7,268 nucleotides of DNA from Zetaproteobacteria bacterium (GCA_021545665.1 JAJRTX010000285.1:1-7268), one strand, 5' to 3'. Shown: positions 1 to 5,243, counted from the stretch's first letter. Program-made: numbers and translations. The notes: generated from the sequence alone by a model not told the origin.

Positions 1-853
1 CCTCGTTACGGGTGCGCCGCGCCTTGATGCCTTGCCGAATCCAGGCTTCCTCCTGGGCCAGCTTTTTGTCGAACAGGGCGTTCTGCTCTGCCTCCACCGC
101 CAGCCGTTCTTCTTTCTTGCGCAGATAATTCGCATAATCACCGGGCCATGAGGTCAGCTGACCCCGATCCAGTTCAATGATGCGGGTGGCCAGTTGTTGC
201 AGAAAAGTTCGATCATGGGTGATAAACAGCAGAGCGCCCTTGAAACCCAGCATAAATTCTTCCAGCCAGGTGATACCCTCAATATCCAGGTGGTTAGTGG
301 GCTCGTCCAGTAATAGCAAATCCGGTTCCTGCACTAGCGCACGCGCCAGTAGTACACGCCGTTTAAGGCCACCAGAGAGTTCATCCATGCTCTTGTCCAC
401 GGGCAGTTCCAGGCGTGAAATGGCCGCTGACACGCGCTGTTCGAAGCGCCAGCCCTCGGCGGCTTCAATCTGCTGTTGCAGCTGAGAAAATTTTTCCAGT
501 ACAGCCGGATCATGTTCACCCTGCTCAAGCTGAAGCGCCAGATGATGATAATCACTCAACAGGGCGCCCAGCGTTTCCAGACCACTGGCCACCACATCAA
601 AAACACTGCGCTGGTCTCCAACCGGCACTTCCTGATCCAGGCTCGCGACCCGTAGACTATCGTGACGCCAGATCTCGCCATCATCAATTCCGGTTTCATT
701 TGCTAAAACACGTAGCAGGGTAGACTTGCCAGTACCATTGCGTCCAAGCAGACAGATCCGTTCACCCCGCTCGATGTTCAGGTTAACCTGTTCCAGCAGA
801 GGTGCACTTCCGAAGGCGAGGGAGACATTTTTGAGGCTGACTAGCGGCGGCAT
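1..853 (-). CDS. uup: ABC-F family ATPase Uup, N-terminal part (cut by the left window edge)
   Basis: Soluble ABC-F ATPase; the family acts on ribosomes, and Uup mutants in E. coli raise precise transposon excision. The 284 visible residues hold the whole first nucleotide-binding domain: Walker A GRNGTGKST at 37-45, signature LSGG at 159-162, Walker B LLLLDE at 179-184 followed by PTNHLD, and the switch histidine in ITHD (H213). After it comes the charged linker with FDKKLAQEE and WIRQGIKARRTRNE, which from memory matches E. coli Uup almost exactly and separates it from other ABC-F paralogues. There is no membrane segment, as expected. The second ATPase domain and C-terminal coiled coil (about 350 residues) lie beyond base 1. 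The start is the ATG at 851-853; the Shine-Dalgarno is poor, but a TATAAT sits about 30 bases upstream. It is divergent from the DUF465 gene. Confidence 0.95.
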   Translation of the reverse strand, partial: MPPLVSLKNVSLAFGSAPLLEQVNLNIERGERICLLGRNGTGKSTLLRVLANETGIDDGEIWRHDSLRVASLDQEVPVGDQRSVFDVVASGLETLGALLSDYHHLALQLEQGEHDPAVLEKFSQLQQQIEAAEGWRFEQRVSAAISRLELPVDKSMDELSGGLKRRVLLARALVQEPDLLLLDEPTNHLDIEGITWLEEFMLGFKGALLFITHDRTFLQQLATRIIELDRGQLTSWPGDYANYLRKKEERLAVEAEQNALFDKKLAQEEAWIRQGIKARRTRNE

Positions 854-883
854 AATAATAATGAGATTGCGAAATAATTAGCC

Positions 884-889
884 ATTATA
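884..889 (-). promoter_or_regulatory. Probable -10 box of the uup promoter
   Basis: A perfect TATAAT lies on the minus strand, 30 bases upstream of the uup ATG, giving a short leader of about 24 bases. No good -35 hexamer is seen at 16-18 bases; that position falls in the G/C homopolymer. The -10 match is seen directly; its function is inferred. Confidence 0.5.
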
Positions 890-899
890 CCGACTTTCC

Positions 900-927
900 T
901 TGCCCCCCCCATGGTTTCAGTTAAAAT
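900..927 (+). promoter_or_regulatory. Candidate sigma70 promoter for the DUF465 operon, with a C8 tract in the spacer
   Basis: TTGCCC (900-905) and TAAAAT (922-927) are separated by 16 bases, which would start transcription near 934. This fits translation from the ATG at 965 and argues against the ATG at 911. A run of eight C (903-910) covers the end of the -35 and the start of the spacer. The match is moderate and not proven. Confidence 0.35.
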
Positions 928-964
928 AAGTGCCTCATGCATCCACCTCCTGCAAAAATTCACC

Positions 965-1174
965 ATGACCGATGAAAAAGATAACCGGGAACTGCGCCAG
1001 AAAATGGAGCAGCTTATCATTGAGCATCGTGATCTGGATGAGGTGATTCACCGGCTGGTGTGCGATCCGGACGTGGATCAATTACAGATTGTGCGTTTGA
1101 AAAAACGCAAACTCTATCTGAAAGATATGATCACACGGCTGCGCAGCAAGCTAATCCCGGATATCGAGGCCTGA
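965..1174 (+). CDS. DUF465 (YdcH-like) small helical protein
   Basis: A 69-residue protein, highly charged and almost all helical, of the DUF465 family; members are about 70 residues and their role is unknown. Diagnostic features are the early helix with HRDLDEVIHRL (residues 31-41) and the later positively charged stretch RLKKRKLYLKDMI (44-56), which probably pack as a helical hairpin. Cysteine 43 is isolated and no catalytic motif is seen. An ATG at 911 would add 18 residues (MVSVKISAS...). I reject it because the normal family length and start fit 965, and a promoter-like pair would place the transcript start near 934. No strong Shine-Dalgarno precedes either start. The gene lies 28 bases before the thioredoxin-HEAT gene, so the two probably form one operon. 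Confidence 0.85.
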   Translation: MTDEKDNRELRQKMEQLIIEHRDLDEVIHRLVCDPDVDQLQIVRLKKRKLYLKDMITRLRSKLIPDIEA

Positions 1175-1202
1175 ACCTGCCAACTCTTGCTGGAAACTGA
1201 AA

Positions 1203-1853
1203 ATGACAAATTCTTCACCTGACAGTCCTGATGCTGAACTTTTACTCGCCACCGGATGCAGCCACTGCACGATTGTTCTCGAAGGCCTGTCACAACTCAT
1301 CAAAGAAGGCCTGATCGGGCAACTACAGATCACCAATATCGCCTCTCAACCACAGCGTGCGCAGGAACTCAATGTGCGTTCTGTCCCCTGGGCGCGCCTC
1401 GGCCCCTTCATACTGGAAGGTCAGCATTCCCCAAACGAGCTGCGCAAATGGGCCCAACGCGCCAACAGTATCGAAGGTATGAGCGAATACATTGCGGAAG
1501 AACTGAAACAGGGAAATCTGGACAAGTTAATAAAAATACTGAGTCACTCACCGCAACACCTTCGAGCACTCATTCCCCTGCTGGAAAATGAAGAAACTGA
1601 AATGCAGGTGCGCATTGGCATTGACGCCATTCTGGAAAGTATCGAAGATAAAACCAGACTCGCCCTGCTGATTCCAGAGTTCAGTCAGCTTGCCTCCCAC
1701 AAAAGTCAACGCATACGCACCGATATTAGTTATTATCTGGCGCTAACCGGTAGCCCCGAAGCGATTCCGGTATTGAAAAAACTATCAGAGGATGAATCGG
1801 AAGAAATCCGGGATATTGCAAAAGAAGGGCTGCAAAGGCTAGCCAAGGCTTAA
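1203..1853 (+). CDS. Thioredoxin-fold protein with C-terminal HEAT-like repeats
   Basis: A 216-residue two-part protein. Residues 12-90 look like a thioredoxin fold: a short strand (ELLLATG), a CxxC redox motif C19-S-H-C22, and SVPW with a likely cis-proline at P62, spaced as in thioredoxins and glutaredoxins. Residues about 95-216 are helical with repeated units resembling HEAT repeats, for example LRALIPLLENEETEMQVRIG and GSPEAIPVLKKLSEDESEE followed by IRDIAKEGL. Such repeats usually bind other proteins. There is no signal peptide or membrane segment, so it should be cytoplasmic. Inference: a thiol reductase or thiol sensor steered to a partner by the repeats. The start ATG at 1203 has only a weak purine stretch (ggaaa) upstream. 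It probably shares a transcript with the DUF465 gene and converges on the HDOD gene. The substrate is unknown. Confidence 0.8.
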   Translation: MTNSSPDSPDAELLLATGCSHCTIVLEGLSQLIKEGLIGQLQITNIASQPQRAQELNVRSVPWARLGPFILEGQHSPNELRKWAQRANSIEGMSEYIAEELKQGNLDKLIKILSHSPQHLRALIPLLENEETEMQVRIGIDAILESIEDKTRLALLIPEFSQLASHKSQRIRTDISYYLALTGSPEAIPVLKKLSEDESEEIRDIAKEGLQRLAKA

Positions 1854-1861
1854 GTATAGTT

Positions 1862-2047
1862 CCGTAGGGTGGGCACGCTCTTTGTGCCCACGCAGTAAAT
1901 CAGCGAATTCATATCAACATTGGTTACAACTGCAATATAAAACCAAACCAGTACTAGAAGCCTCTAAATACGTAGCCAGAAAATTAACACGTGGTCACAA
2001 AGAGCAGCGTGCACCACAGGCACTTCCTTCGGTCGCCCACCCTACCG
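1862..2047. repeat. Pair of inverted REP-like palindromic units between convergent genes
   Basis: The unit at 1864-1892 starts GTAGGGTGGGC and contains an exact 8-bp hairpin, GTGGGCAC (1869-1876) and GTGCCCAC (1884-1891), with a 7-base loop. The outer end is repeated inverted: GCCCACCCTAC at 2035-2045 is the exact complement of 1864-1874. An inner block also recurs inverted: GCTCTTTGTG (1877-1886) against CACAAAGAGC (1996-2005), extending to 15 of 16 matches with CCCACG against CGTGGt. The right unit is longer because about 22 bases separate its outer and inner blocks. The 95 bases between the units are AT-rich with no reading frame. GTAGGGTGGGC-type repeats are common intergenic REP/MITE-like elements in proteobacteria. 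It may also end both converging transcripts, though no T-run follows the stem. Confidence 0.75.
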
Positions 2048-2062
2048 AGCCAGCTTAACGGT

Positions 2063-2920
2063 TTACCCCACCAGCATGGCGCGGGTTTCCTCAAACTGCC
2101 CACGAATAGATTCCAGCACCTCTGGAACGATTTCATCACTCAGGCCAATCATCTCCCAGGCCAGCGGATGAATGCGCGGCGCATCCGTCTCCTCGCTATC
2201 ATTGGTATTGAGTTCTGCCAGCACCGCCAGAGTATTGGCAATATGCACAACCGCCGTTTCTTTCTGAAACTCATCAGCCTTTTCCGGCTCGTGGTGCCAA
2301 CCAATCGTTGCCACCAGCATCGCGGGCCAATGCCAGTCTTTCGCTAACTGCGCACCGAGTTGCGCATGATCAAAACCGATAACCTCACGCTCGCTCAGAT
2401 AAAGATCCGGCTCATCCGGTTCTTCAATGGAACGCAGCACCGCTTCACGCGCCAGATCCGGCAAGCGGCTATACATTAACAACTGACCAATATCGTGCAA
2501 CTGTCCAGCCACAAACAACGCATCCGGCTGCAAGCCTTTTATATCATCGGCCAACGTTTTTGCCGCCAGCCCGCAATACAGACTGTGCAACCAGAAATCA
2601 TCCATGCTGATTAAATCATTGGGGATGCCTTCAAAGACCTTCAATGAAGTGGTGGCAAGGACAAGATAGCGTAGTCGTTTGGTGCCAATGATATTGACTG
2701 CCCGGACAACCGTATCCACTTCCTTGCTCAGGCCATACAACGGACTGTTGGCCATGCGCAGCAACTGCGCGGTGAGACCTGGATCCTGGGCAATCACTTC
2801 TGAGACTTGTGCGGCCGTGCTTTCAGGATCATCCAGCAACTGGTTAACCCGCAAATACACTTCAGGGAAAGAGACGATTTCTTCAACATTGCTAACAAGT
2901 TCGGCTAGATTTTCAGACAT
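2063..2920 (-). CDS. HDOD domain signalling protein
   Basis: A 285-residue cytoplasmic protein made of a single HDOD domain. HDOD proteins are relatives of HD hydrolases and act in signalling, motility and stress control, mostly without known enzymatic activity. Typical landmarks are the N-terminal helices with FPEVYLRVNQLLDDP (18-32), IAQDPGLTAQLLRMANSPLY (43-62), VNIIGTKRL (75-83), FWLHSLYCGLAAK (109-121), LHDIGQL (141-147), GFDHAQLGAQLAKDWHWP (182-199) and WHHEP (208-212). The HD pair H142-D143 and nearby histidines (H112, H185, H209, H210) are kept, whereas many HDOD proteins have lost them. No receiver, GGDEF or EAL domain is attached. A short GGTG lies just before the ATG. It converges on the thioredoxin-HEAT gene and is divergent from the GIY-YIG gene. 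Confidence 0.92.
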   Translation of the reverse strand: MSENLAELVSNVEEIVSFPEVYLRVNQLLDDPESTAAQVSEVIAQDPGLTAQLLRMANSPLYGLSKEVDTVVRAVNIIGTKRLRYLVLATTSLKVFEGIPNDLISMDDFWLHSLYCGLAAKTLADDIKGLQPDALFVAGQLHDIGQLLMYSRLPDLAREAVLRSIEEPDEPDLYLSEREVIGFDHAQLGAQLAKDWHWPAMLVATIGWHHEPEKADEFQKETAVVHIANTLAVLAELNTNDSEETDAPRIHPLAWEMIGLSDEIVPEVLESIRGQFEETRAMLVG

Positions 2921-2944
2921 TGTTCACCATACTTATGGTCGGTT

Positions 2945-2974
2945 GGTTTATACTAATCTAGTCAAAGTATAACC
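2945..2974. promoter_or_regulatory. Imperfect dyad in the divergent HDOD / GIY-YIG gap
   Basis: GGTTTATACT (2945-2954) and AGTATAACC (2966-2974) are inverted copies apart from one extra T. Both arms contain -10-like hexamers (TATACT, TATAAC), so the dyad could be an operator or overlapping promoters for the two divergent genes. No convincing -35 is found at proper spacing on either strand. A second small palindrome, CCATACTTATGG, lies at 2927-2938. Confidence 0.3.
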
Positions 2975-3026
2975 ACAGAAATCTGAGAGTCTAGCCAGGC
3001 GTCAATCGAGGACAACAATATCGCCC

Positions 3027-3302
3027 ATGCCAAAATTTCCTGATAAATGGTATGTCTATATGCTCCGCTGTAGTGATAACTCCTACTACACCGGTATCGC
3101 CAAAGATCTTTCCCGCCGTCTGCAGCAACACAACAACGGCCCGAAGGGCGCCAAATATACCCGCTCCCGGCGTCCCGTCAAACTGGTCTATCAGGAACAA
3201 CAGGATGATCGTTCCAGCGCACTGAAACGGGAATACGAAATCAAGCAGCTCCAGCCACAGGCCAAACGGGCGTTGGCGGAAAACAAGCAGACAGCGAGAT
3301 AA
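3027..3302 (+). CDS. GIY-YIG superfamily protein, YhbQ/UPF0213-like
   Basis: A 91-residue stand-alone GIY-YIG domain. The family fold is a metal-dependent endonuclease; the small YhbQ/UPF0213 group is linked to DNA processing, but its true substrate is poorly known. Visible core: WYVYMLRC (8-15), which supplies the GIY-like strand, YYTGI (20-24), which supplies the YIG-like strand, then DLSRRLQQHN (27-36) with the conserved arginine, AKYTRSRRPVKLVY (42-55), and the metal-site glutamate E69 in SALKREYEIKQL. All expected active-site positions are present, and the length is normal. An AGG at 3009-3011 lies 15 bases before the ATG at 3027, which is longer than usual for a ribosome site. Its stop is separated by 3 bases from the stop of the opposing receiver-like gene. 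Confidence 0.92.
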   Translation: MPKFPDKWYVYMLRCSDNSYYTGIAKDLSRRLQQHNNGPKGAKYTRSRRPVKLVYQEQQDDRSSALKREYEIKQLQPQAKRALAENKQTAR

Positions 3303-3305
3303 ACA

Positions 3306-3707
3306 TCAGGTTCTAAACTGCAGGGCCAGTTTCCTCACTATCCTTTCCAGTTCCTGTGTTTCAATCGGATAAGGCAAAGTAATGCAGGTAGGAAAACGAT
3401 CGGTTAAGCGTTGTAACTGATGCTCAAATTCTTTTTCAAAAAAGATTATGATTTCCGTCTCTGGCATTCTTTGTAACACCGCCATCAGTGATTCAAGACT
3501 GCTAGTTCGATCTCGAAAATCGGACTGGTAGTTGAATTCCGCCACAATCACCGCCGGGCGTAATTTCTTTAACCCCTGTATCGCCTTACGAACCGTATGG
3601 AGTTGTGAGGTATTGAAACCTGCATTGTGGTAGATACTTGAAAAATCAGGATAGCCCCCCAATTCAATAATCATTAACAATTCTGGTTTAAGGTGTTCGT
3701 CTGTCAT
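3306..3707 (-). CDS. Degenerate receiver-like (pseudo-receiver) protein, stand-alone
   Basis: A 133-residue protein with the alternating strand/helix pattern of a CheY-like receiver: strand ELLMIIELGG (9-18), helix to about 46, strand PAVIVAEFNY (51-60), helix with SSLESLMAVLQRM, strand EIIIFF (85-90), helix, strand CITLPYP (108-114), and final helix ELERIVRKLALQF. The usual phospho-accepting Asp at the end of strand 3 (PDvvllD) is Glu57 here (PAVIVAE), the acidic pair after strand 1 is missing, and the Thr and Lys of strands 4 and 5 are not recognisable. It is therefore unlikely to be phosphorylated in the normal way; Glu could mimic the active state. There is no output domain. I infer the fold from pattern rather than a strong motif, and it could be a family of its own. 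The ATG at 3705-3707 lacks a clear Shine-Dalgarno. Confidence 0.65.
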   Translation of the reverse strand: MTDEHLKPELLMIIELGGYPDFSSIYHNAGFNTSQLHTVRKAIQGLKKLRPAVIVAEFNYQSDFRDRTSSLESLMAVLQRMPETEIIIFFEKEFEHQLQRLTDRFPTCITLPYPIETQELERIVRKLALQFRT

Positions 3708-3720
3708 GATTTATTGCTGT

Positions 3721-3750
3721 TTCGCAGATAGCTGAAAGCCATAGTATAAT
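3721..3750 (+). promoter_or_regulatory. Promoter candidate for the 3810-4523 gene pair
   Basis: A perfect TATAAT is at 3745-3750 with a weak TTCGCA -35 (3721-3726) 18 bases upstream. The predicted start near 3757 lies just before the leader hairpin at 3760-3787, leaving a leader of about 50 bases before the ATG at 3810. Confidence 0.45.
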
Positions 3751-3771
3751 CTCTAACCCAAAACCTGTCGC
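3743..3771 (-). promoter_or_regulatory. Promoter candidate for the pseudo-receiver gene
   Basis: On the minus strand, GCGACA (3771-3766) and TATACT (3748-3743) are 17 bases apart, placing the transcript start about 30 bases before the ATG. The -10 overlaps the plus-strand TATAAT at 3745-3750, so the two divergent promoters would compete for polymerase. Confidence 0.5.
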
Positions 3772-3787
3772 ATCGACCCGGTTTTTT
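3760..3787 (+). terminator. Leader hairpin with T6 tract (possible attenuator)
   Basis: AAAACC (3760-3765) pairs with GGTTTT (3780-3785), and inside it GTCG (3767-3770) pairs with CGAC (3774-3777) around a CAT loop, with a T/CC internal bulge. The 3' arm runs into six T (3782-3787). This is the form of an intrinsic terminator, but it sits between a promoter-like TATAAT and the AGGA ribosome site of the gene at 3810. It may be an attenuator or a protective 5' hairpin. Confidence 0.5.
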
Positions 3788-3809
3788 GTATTGAACACAG
3801 GAAAAAATA

Positions 3810-4049
3810 ATGCCTTATTTTGTCTACAAGATTGAACCCGCTGTCAGTAATCTGGTAAAAAACCTTGAAATGCTGCAGGATTTTGAAGCTTATAAAGAAG
3901 CCAAGAATTTTGTAAAAGATGAGCGTAATAAACTGTCAGCGGAAGACAAAACCACCTACAAAATCATTTTTGCGGAGAATGCCTTACAGGCAGAAGAACA
4001 GCTGATGGAAAAACGCGACGCGCCTATCCTCAGAGAGTGGGAAAAATAA
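3810..4049 (+). CDS. Small conserved-looking hypothetical protein (79 aa)
   Basis: I do not recognise a named family. The protein is small, soluble and charged, with a short strand MPYFVYKIEP at the start, a helix LVKNLEMLQDFEAYKEAKNFVKDERNKL, then a strand-like TYKIIFAEN and a final helix ALQAEEQLMEKRDAPILREWEK. A strand-helix-strand-helix fold is likely. There is no cysteine, signal peptide or membrane segment. A good ribosome site, AGGA at 3799-3802, lies 7 bases before the ATG, which makes this a confident gene. The next gene begins 21 bases after its stop, so the two are probably cotranscribed and may work together; proteins of this type are plausibly a conserved partner of the Cys-rich protein. 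Expression may be set by the T-tailed leader hairpin upstream. Confidence 0.8.
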   Translation: MPYFVYKIEPAVSNLVKNLEMLQDFEAYKEAKNFVKDERNKLSAEDKTTYKIIFAENALQAEEQLMEKRDAPILREWEK

Positions 4050-4070
4050 CCTGCAGAAAAGAGACCTGGA

Positions 4071-4523
4071 ATGGACGAAACTCAATATCGCTCAATGTAC
4101 CATTCGGTCAACCAGCGTAAATGCGTATTTGAAAAAACCATCAACGCACGACGCTGTAACTGCAGCTGCTCAAAACGGTTCAACCTCGCTGATCGTGAGG
4201 GCGTGGCCTGTGAATCTGCCAACCGCTATGAACACTGTGCCAAACTGCTGGGGCAACTGCGCAAAAACGCCAGCTTTGCCCTGCACATCACCCGTATTGA
4301 TGGGCCACTTCCGCATGCCAATGAGATCAAGGTTCAGGCCGGGGGGCTATTCGGACTTAAAGATATCGTACTAAAAGAAAATCCAACTGCACCAGATACG
4401 AATGACATTGATGGTCTACTAAGAGCGGCTGAACAGCAGTTCGGTCAAATTGAAAACTTCCCCTACACTGAAATCGTTAAGTCCATCACTAATTTTAAAG
4501 GCCGCCAATACCGTAGACGATAA
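4071..4523 (+). CDS. Cys-rich hypothetical protein, possible metal or Fe-S binding
   Basis: A 150-residue soluble protein of no family I can name. Its N-terminal half carries six cysteines: C18, a tight C29-x-C31-x-C33 cluster in RRCNCSCSKR, C47 (GVACES) and C56 (YEHCAKLL). The C29/C31/C33/C47/C56 set could bind an Fe-S cluster or zinc; this is inference from spacing. Residues 57-75 form an amphipathic helix (AKLLGQLRKNASFALHI), followed by GPLPHANEIKVQAGGLFGL (78-96), which looks like a conserved core turn. The last third is more variable and ends with the basic GRQYRRR. There is no signal peptide or membrane span. A GAGA-type weak ribosome site precedes the ATG. It follows the 79-residue gene by 21 bases and ends just before a convergent terminator hairpin. 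Confidence 0.8.
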   Translation: MDETQYRSMYHSVNQRKCVFEKTINARRCNCSCSKRFNLADREGVACESANRYEHCAKLLGQLRKNASFALHITRIDGPLPHANEIKVQAGGLFGLKDIVLKENPTAPDTNDIDGLLRAAEQQFGQIENFPYTEIVKSITNFKGRQYRRR

Positions 4524-4524
4524 A

Positions 4525-4551
4525 TATGCCTCAGGCATAACGACCATTTTT
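4525..4551. terminator. Bidirectional terminator hairpin between convergent genes
   Basis: TATGCC (4525-4530) and GGCATA (4534-4539) form an exact 6-bp stem around TCA, right after the stop of the Cys-rich gene. On the plus strand a T5 run follows at 4547-4551, 7 bases after the stem. On the minus strand the stem is followed by TTTAT. It probably ends both converging transcripts. Confidence 0.55.
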
Positions 4552-4955
4552 CAGGATGAAAACCAGTCAAAGGTACAGTCCAGATGGGCTCGCACCTGTA
4601 CCAGTCCACGCAGACCATCTTCACGGATAACCACTATCGGCGGACGTTTCACAAAATGATTATTGCATTTTTTCATCCATATCATGGCCATCTGTTTATT
4701 GTGTGGATAGCTCGTGCGTAACGCTTCAAAAATTCCGAAAATATGCTCAATTCGTTCAAAGACTTCCGGGGTCTTTGGAAAAGCCTGTCCATCACGGTAT
4801 TTTCTCAGTGCCCGGGTCGGTGTTTTTTCCGGCAGGTTTAATACAGCTAACTGTTCTGCAGCACTCAATCCCCAATCATCAATGATCATCATAATTGATC
4901 GGGTCAGAGAGCTGTAATCCTCTGCACTCATTTCATTCATGGCTGTTTCATTCAT
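4551..4955 (-). CDS. Orphan MbcA/ParS/Xre antitoxin-like protein
   Basis: A 134-residue putative DNA-binding protein of the Xre/MbcA/ParS antitoxin superfamily. An N-terminal Xre-like helix-turn-helix spans about 16-55 (LTRSIMMIIDDWGLSAAEQ, LAVLNLPEKTPTRALRKYR). The toxin-binding type C-terminal domain follows: FERIEHIFGIFEALRTSYP (66-84), a linker with MIWMKKCNNHF, then EDGLRGLVQVRAHLDCTF (112-129), matching the family pattern of a G-rich turn followed by VRxxLD. Family members usually pair with RES or similar toxins, but none is adjacent, so this one is either a solitary regulator or lost its toxin. The reading frame extends to a GTG at 5027; I prefer the ATG at 4953-4955 because a TATACT -10-like box falls inside the longer version. 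It converges on the Cys-rich gene, sharing a hairpin. Confidence 0.8.
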   Translation of the reverse strand: MNETAMNEMSAEDYSSLTRSIMMIIDDWGLSAAEQLAVLNLPEKTPTRALRKYRDGQAFPKTPEVFERIEHIFGIFEALRTSYPHNKQMAMIWMKKCNNHFVKRPPIVVIREDGLRGLVQVRAHLDCTFDWFSS

Positions 4956-4997
4956 AATAATACTCGATTCAAATCCCGGGGCATGAAAACCCGACTC

Positions 4998-5003
4998 AGT
5001 ATA
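4998..5003 (-). promoter_or_regulatory. Possible -10 box of the MbcA/ParS-like gene
   Basis: TATACT on the minus strand lies about 42 bases before the preferred ATG at 4955. No good -35 is seen 16-18 bases upstream. The box falls inside the coding region if the GTG at 5027 were used, which favours the shorter protein. Confidence 0.3.
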
Positions 5004-5106
5004 ATATCTGAATCCATAACACTTCACCCATAAGTTAAGCGGGTATTTTTTGAACCGCTGTAAAAGCAGGCGCTTATGCTATGTGCCGTCATCAAGCGAT
5101 GGATTC

Positions 5107-5121
5107 AGGTAATATATACCT
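5107..5121. promoter_or_regulatory. AGGTA-N5-TACCT palindrome upstream of the Rieske gene
   Basis: An exact 5-bp inverted repeat around ATATA. Its left arm is part of TTCAGGT (5104-5110), which recurs at 5183-5189 and 5203-5209. It may be a distal operator site. The rest of the 5028-5243 gap shows no reading frame with coding character. Confidence 0.25.
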
Positions 5122-5164
5122 TCAACTATTTCCAGATCATTTACAATATATCATCAGAAATAGA

Positions 5165-5212
5165 TTAACCTGCTCACTTTGCTTCAGGTTTAACCTGTCA
5201 ATTTCAGGTTTA
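5165..5212. promoter_or_regulatory. Cluster of CAGGTT/AACCTG half-sites upstream of the Rieske gene
   Basis: Four half-sites lie within 44 bases: AACCTG (5167-5172), CAGGTT (5185-5190), AACCTG (5192-5197) and CAGGTT (5205-5210). The middle two form the exact palindrome CAGGTT-T-AACCTG. The decamer TTCAGGTTTA is repeated exactly at 5183-5192 and 5203-5212, a 20-base period close to two helical turns. This looks like an operator array for an unknown regulator. The Rieske gene starts 32 bases downstream. Confidence 0.5.
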
Positions 5213-5243
5213 TTTTGAACCAGGACCACAACAGGACTTCAGT

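Noticed and set aside
177..723. Open frames on the plus strand at 177-485 and 415-723 and a shifted minus-strand frame at 334-555
   Set aside because: All lie inside the uup coding region, which has complete ABC motifs in its own frame; the alternatives have no recognisable protein character or ribosome site.
911..964. Upstream ATG extending the DUF465 protein by 18 residues
   Set aside because: It exceeds the usual family length, has no ribosome site, and lies before the predicted transcription start.
1151..1591. Frames at 1151-1336 (minus) and 1256-1591 (plus)
   Set aside because: Both overlap the thioredoxin-HEAT gene, whose frame carries the CxxC and repeat pattern.
1991..2972. Plus-strand frames at 1991-2347 and 2679-2972
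   Set aside because: Antisense to the HDOD gene and partly inside the REP-like repeat; no domain recognised.
2991..3200. Minus-strand frame over the start of the GIY-YIG gene
   Set aside because: Antisense to a clear GIY-YIG domain and without its own family features.
4129..4659. Plus-strand frames at 4129-4374 and 4450-4659
   Set aside because: They overlap the Cys-rich gene or cross its terminator and the opposing MbcA/ParS-like gene, with no ribosome site.
4703..4917. Plus-strand frames opposite the MbcA/ParS-like gene
   Set aside because: Antisense shadows; not a missing toxin, since no RES or other toxin motif appears.
4956..5027. GTG start extending the MbcA/ParS-like protein by 24 residues
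   Set aside because: The added residues do not look like the family, and a TATACT box lies within them.
5042..5060. Inverted repeat AGCGG ... CCGCT around an A/T-rich loop
   Set aside because: Only five pairs before a mismatch, with no T-run after it, so not a convincing terminator.
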